NCBI GenBank assembly: GCA_026874595.1
Contig: CM049318.1
Span: 19,691,456 to 19,755,455, forward strand
Length of the DNA stretch: 64,000 nt
Source: Sipunculus nudus
Taxonomy: Eukaryota > Annelida > Sipuncula > Golfingiida > Sipunculidae
Reading direction: 5' to 3'
In this document: one piece after another, positions 61,001 to 64,000 of the stretch
Layout: the number at the start of each line of letters is the position of its first letter
Position numbering within the stretch: the first letter of the stretch is position 1
Made by a program: the position numbers and the translations under genes
The notes under the pieces: generated by a model
The model's database searches: none
Told to the model about the DNA's origin: nothing
What the model saw: only the letters and a program-made list of their open reading frames with translations

Positions 61001-64000
61001 AGGTTTTTGAGGAAACGTACGCATAAATAACATTCAATGTTAGGATCCATTCACTGCAGCGATTTACAGTCAATTCGTACGCATGCGCGTCGTGATGGTG
61101 ACGGCTGGGTGTTGAACGGAAGCAAGGTTTTCATCACACACGGCATCGTCTCTGACGTCATTATTGTAGCGGCTGTGACTGAACGTGACGCCAGGTCGCC
61201 AGCTCACGGTATCAGCCTCTTTCTGGTAGAGCGAGGCATGCCGGGATTTTCCAGGGGCCGTAACCTAAACAAACTAGGAGTCAAGGCGGAGGTTATTTTC
61301 GATGCTATTTTATTTTATTTTATTTCATTATACTCTATTCAATTCAAATTAATTTAATTGAATTCAATTTTACTCTATTCTCTTCTATTCTATTCTATTC
61401 TATTTTGTTGTATGCGATGCAACTATAGAGTGTCGTCGTTTTACTCACTAAACAGACCTTAAATTAGCATTGAGACAGAGTTGGAAAGATTCTACTGAAC
61501 TATATATCACATTTTATATTATTCTTTAATTTAGTAGAATTCAGTTTCATTTGATTATATTTAAATTTGTGGTTGATTCTCGGTACGTTTTGTAGTAGGA
61601 ATTGCAGAGTAAATGGTGTTGAAGGTCCTGGATATCCACATATTTTTGCGCACACATTTAACGGAATTTCTAAAATATTTTCCAAAATAAGCAGTTGTTT
61701 TATCAAATATCTTTTTACCTATCAAACTTTCTCTTTTTTAATGTCTTTGTCAAATTCACCAAATAACCTTTGCAAAATAATGGAATTCTCGTTAAAAGTT
61801 CATTTAATAAAATATTTTAAAATATACAGGAATGTTTAATGTATACAAAAAGATGCAAAGAACAGGTATTTTTTAACAGGACACAGCTGAGTTATTTTTC
61901 GAGGACGTCCGTCTGAGCAGGGAGCACCTGCTGGGCGAGGAGAACAAGGGTTGGTACTACCTGATGGCCCAGCTTCCTCAGGAGAGGATGCTGTGTGCGG
62001 GGCGGGCCCAGGGTCACATGGAGATGATGTTTGAGAAGACGAGGGAACACGTCCAGCAAGGATACGACGATGGCATGAGGCTGGCCGAGTCGCAGGTGAT
62101 TTGTGTACTAAATAGGCCTAATCATTTGGGGAGGGGATCCAGGATTTTGGAGGGTACCTTCCCAGGAAGACTGAAGCTGTCTTTCCATGTGCGCGTATAT
62201 ACGTATATGCTTGAAATAAAATAGCTGTGTTTCCATGGGCGTTTTTATGTATGAACCGGCTGAAGTATATATTCGTACAGTGGATCTAGCAGCCTTCCCA
62301 AGAAAGATGCCGGATTTACAACATTTTACTCCGAATACCTGAGTTCACGCAGACCCTTTGCGTGAAAATTGGCCCTGTTGCGGCCCGGCTACGCCTACAA
62401 TATATGGTTGAACCCCTTAAATTTCAAAGATATAAGGGGGGGGGGGGGTTCCTACGTTTCCACACCATTTGAACCTCTCTTCTTAATCATCAGTATTCTA
62501 TATTAGCACTTTCTTCGTGAACATTGCTTTGCTCTGTATAAGTAACAGGAAATGTAGCGACAAGATAGAGCACAGGGCAACAGGGTTGTTTAGCCCTATC
62601 TCAAGAACTGTCGCCGACAGTTTCGCTTTCATTCAGTTACAATATATGTATTTGTAACAACTATGGGAAAAACACACGCTGCATATATTATGCAAATATT
62701 ACATTTATATTCTATTAAAAGCAGGCCACTAAAAGATAACTTTGTTACCTGTATTTTAACGGTATGTGTCATAAAAGTGTATTAATATCTGATACAACGA
62801 TAGTTATCTCGGACTATGCTTCGTACAACATCATTCACTACGCTTCGGCCTTTTGAAATCAGTTCGGCAAAGTCAAAACAAAAAGCCTTTTGTTTTGACT
62901 TTGCCGAACTTATTTCAAGAGGCCGAAGAGTAGTGAATGATACAACATGTAATTTGATGAACATTTTGTTATTCAGATGTCACACCACAATGGTGACCAT
63001 CATAATTTAATAATTTACTTTCATCAAAATCTTCTCTCTTACTCATATCTGACCAACCCATGCTAACGTCAAATCCTGTCAGAGTGGCATGGTTACGGAT
63101 ACAGCCATACTAGCCGTCAGTTTAAGAAGGACGGACTGCAGTGACAATTGGACCCTGAAATATTCCAAATATGAGCCTGTCTTTAGTTGTCTGACCTCGG
63201 AGTGAAAAATTTTGAGCTTCCAATAAAAGAGATTGACCATCGCAATTTTTCTTCTAGCTTATCAAGTGTAATCACAAATTGGTAGCAATAAATTAAGTAA
63301 AAGTATAACATTAACAGTAACAGAAATAGCGTTAGGCTGTGTATGAGAAAACACAGGCCGACACGGAGAGGATTAACGAATATATGCTTGCAGCGAAAGA
63401 ATGTATCAGCAATTAAAAAATGAGGAGAATTCCTCGGATAATTGATGTTACAGTGCATGGTGATAATATATAACAGAGGAAGCGCTGTAAATTTAAAAAG
63501 ATCTAAATGGGCTTGCGGGTTTTACGCACATTCTACTCTGCTCTTTTCGTGCTTACAGTTCTGTTACAATTTTTACATTGTACTTATCATAAATAACATC
63601 TTTCAGTGTGTCAGACACAAAATGGCGGAACTGAAGACGCTGATTTGCGCAAGTCGAGCTTTCTATAACGACGCTTTGTGGGCGCTTCATAAAGGGCGAC
63701 TGACCAACGAAATGTCCGCCATGGCTAAATACTGGTGAGTAGTAATATTATATATTAATTAATTATACTGGTTACTCAAATAATAAATATCAAACGGTGA
63801 GACATCTGGGTCTACAATTCTGTCTCTATTTTTTTCACCTGTAGAACTGCATTGGATTGTTTATATACCAAATTCAAAATGATATTGGAATCATCAGATC
63901 AGTTTCCCCTTACAGGCTGACCGATCGAGCCAACCACGTTGCGGACACTTGTCTTTCTCTTTTCGGCCAAGAGGGGGCGCTGCATGACCATCCTGTTGCC
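55064..64000 (+). CDS. Long-chain acyl-CoA dehydrogenase-like protein, copy 2 (9 exons seen, 3' end cut by window)
   Basis: Tandem paralogue of the gene at 41947. Exons: 55064-55125, 56569-56745, 58088-58118, 58993-59099, 59628-59792, 61060-61291, 61880-62095, 63607-63734, and 63916 to the window end. Exons 2-8 have exactly the same lengths as in copy 1 (177, 31, 107, 165, 232, 216 and 128 nt) and the same phases. About 401 residues are visible. The first 20 residues are a basic, Arg-rich mitochondrial presequence. [35 protein letters not shown] and the LCAD-position glutamate ([11 protein letters not shown]) are present. The RxxFG motif is replaced by GYDDGM and the GGWGY region by GQEGAL, so the unusual changes are shared by both copies and predate the duplication. 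All introns, including intron 3, have canonical GT donors. The final roughly 38 residues lie outside the window. Confidence 0.86.
55372..56259. mobile_element. hAT-type non-autonomous element with perfect 8-bp duplication
   Basis: It starts TAGTGGTGGG (55380) and ends CCCACCACTA (56251), with ACAATACC directly outside both ends (55372-55379 and 56252-56259). ATCGAT- and CGATCG-type motifs are repeated near the ends. No intact transposase is visible in the 872 bp. It lies in intron 1 of ACAD-like copy 2. Confidence 0.88.
57030..57310. repeat. Repeat fragment, AGAGAGCGCAAACCTCCGCC family
   Basis: AGAGAGCGCAAACCTCCGCCAAGGC and, later, AAAAACATAACCTCC are ends of an interspersed repeat also seen in part at 41555 and, inverted, at 9.4 kb. 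It lies in intron 2 of ACAD-like copy 2. Confidence 0.5.
60364..60856. mobile_element. Palindromic TIR element
   Basis: TACGGTGGCTGATTTAGGAC at the left matches the reverse complement of the right end (GTCTTAAATCAGCCATCGTA) with two mismatches. The interior has repeated TCGAGATCTCGAGAT-like phrases, poly-G and CAGTGGCGGATCCAGA at 60765 (one end of the MITE family at 35293). No coding capacity. It lies in intron 5 of ACAD-like copy 2. Confidence 0.7.
62830..62941. repeat. Long near-perfect hairpin (~54-bp arms, 4-nt loop)
   Basis: The left arm starts ATCATTCACTACGCTTCGGC and the right arm ends TAGTGAATGAT. The centre is AAAACAAAA-AGCC-TTTTGTTTT. Only about three mismatches occur in the arms. 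It lies in intron 7 of ACAD-like copy 2. It could be a small MITE or a small-RNA hairpin precursor; nothing in the sequence decides. Confidence 0.85.

Noticed and set aside
62782-63010. Two similar short frames on opposite strands
   Set aside because: They mirror one another because of the hairpin at 62830-62941; not coding.

Overview
This is AT-rich, intron-containing animal DNA. GT-AG introns, mitochondrial presequences, nicotinic-type receptor genes and dense small transposons all say metazoan. The mollusc-style interspersed repeats, such as the ~330 bp tandem-core element at 19.3-20.9 kb, suggest a lophotrochozoan, most likely a mollusc and perhaps a bivalve. That assignment is an inference. 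No prokaryotic gene, tRNA gene, rRNA gene or CRISPR array was seen.

Six protein-coding genes can be modelled, and they form three same-strand tandem pairs. (1) Two divergent nicotinic-receptor-like Cys-loop channel subunits, + strand, lie at 2161-7535 and 18040-25746. Each has six exons with matching phases, giving 426 and 443 aa. (2) Two intronless uncharacterised genes, - strand, lie at 32273-33439 (388 aa) and 39490-40701 (403 aa); they are paralogous to each other. (3) Two long-chain acyl-CoA-dehydrogenase-like genes, + strand, lie at 41947-51673 (nine exons, 439 aa) and 55064-64000 (nine exons seen, last one cut by the window edge). Each starts with a mitochondrial-type presequence. Both ACAD-like proteins keep the AMTEPxAGSD flavin motif and the LCAD-position glutamate but have lost two other usually conserved ACAD motifs. 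The receptor pair keeps the Cys-loop and a cation-type pore but lacks much of the acetylcholine aromatic box and the vicinal cysteines.

The rest is transposon-rich. It includes two Tigger/pogo copies (228-1269; 48620-49664), one sitting inside a hAT-type element with perfect 8-bp target duplications (48474-50022), and a second hAT-type element with perfect 8-bp duplications (55372-56259). There are two decayed LINE fragments on the - strand (10.98-13.3 kb and 29.3-30.8 kb) and a complete tRNA-derived SINE with a 15-bp duplication inside a 0.8 kb pyrimidine tract. Several fold-back or TIR elements, a 29-bp minisatellite, many (TA)n arrays and many poly-G runs are also present. The most unusual item is a 424-bp miniature LTR retrotransposon at 21272-21695. 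It has a perfect tRNA-Pro primer binding site, a polypurine tract and LTRs carrying tRNA-like A and B boxes.

The three gene pairs do not form one pathway. The common theme is local duplication: channel subunits at the membrane, fatty-acid oxidation-like enzymes in mitochondria, and a cytosolic-looking family of unknown role between them.
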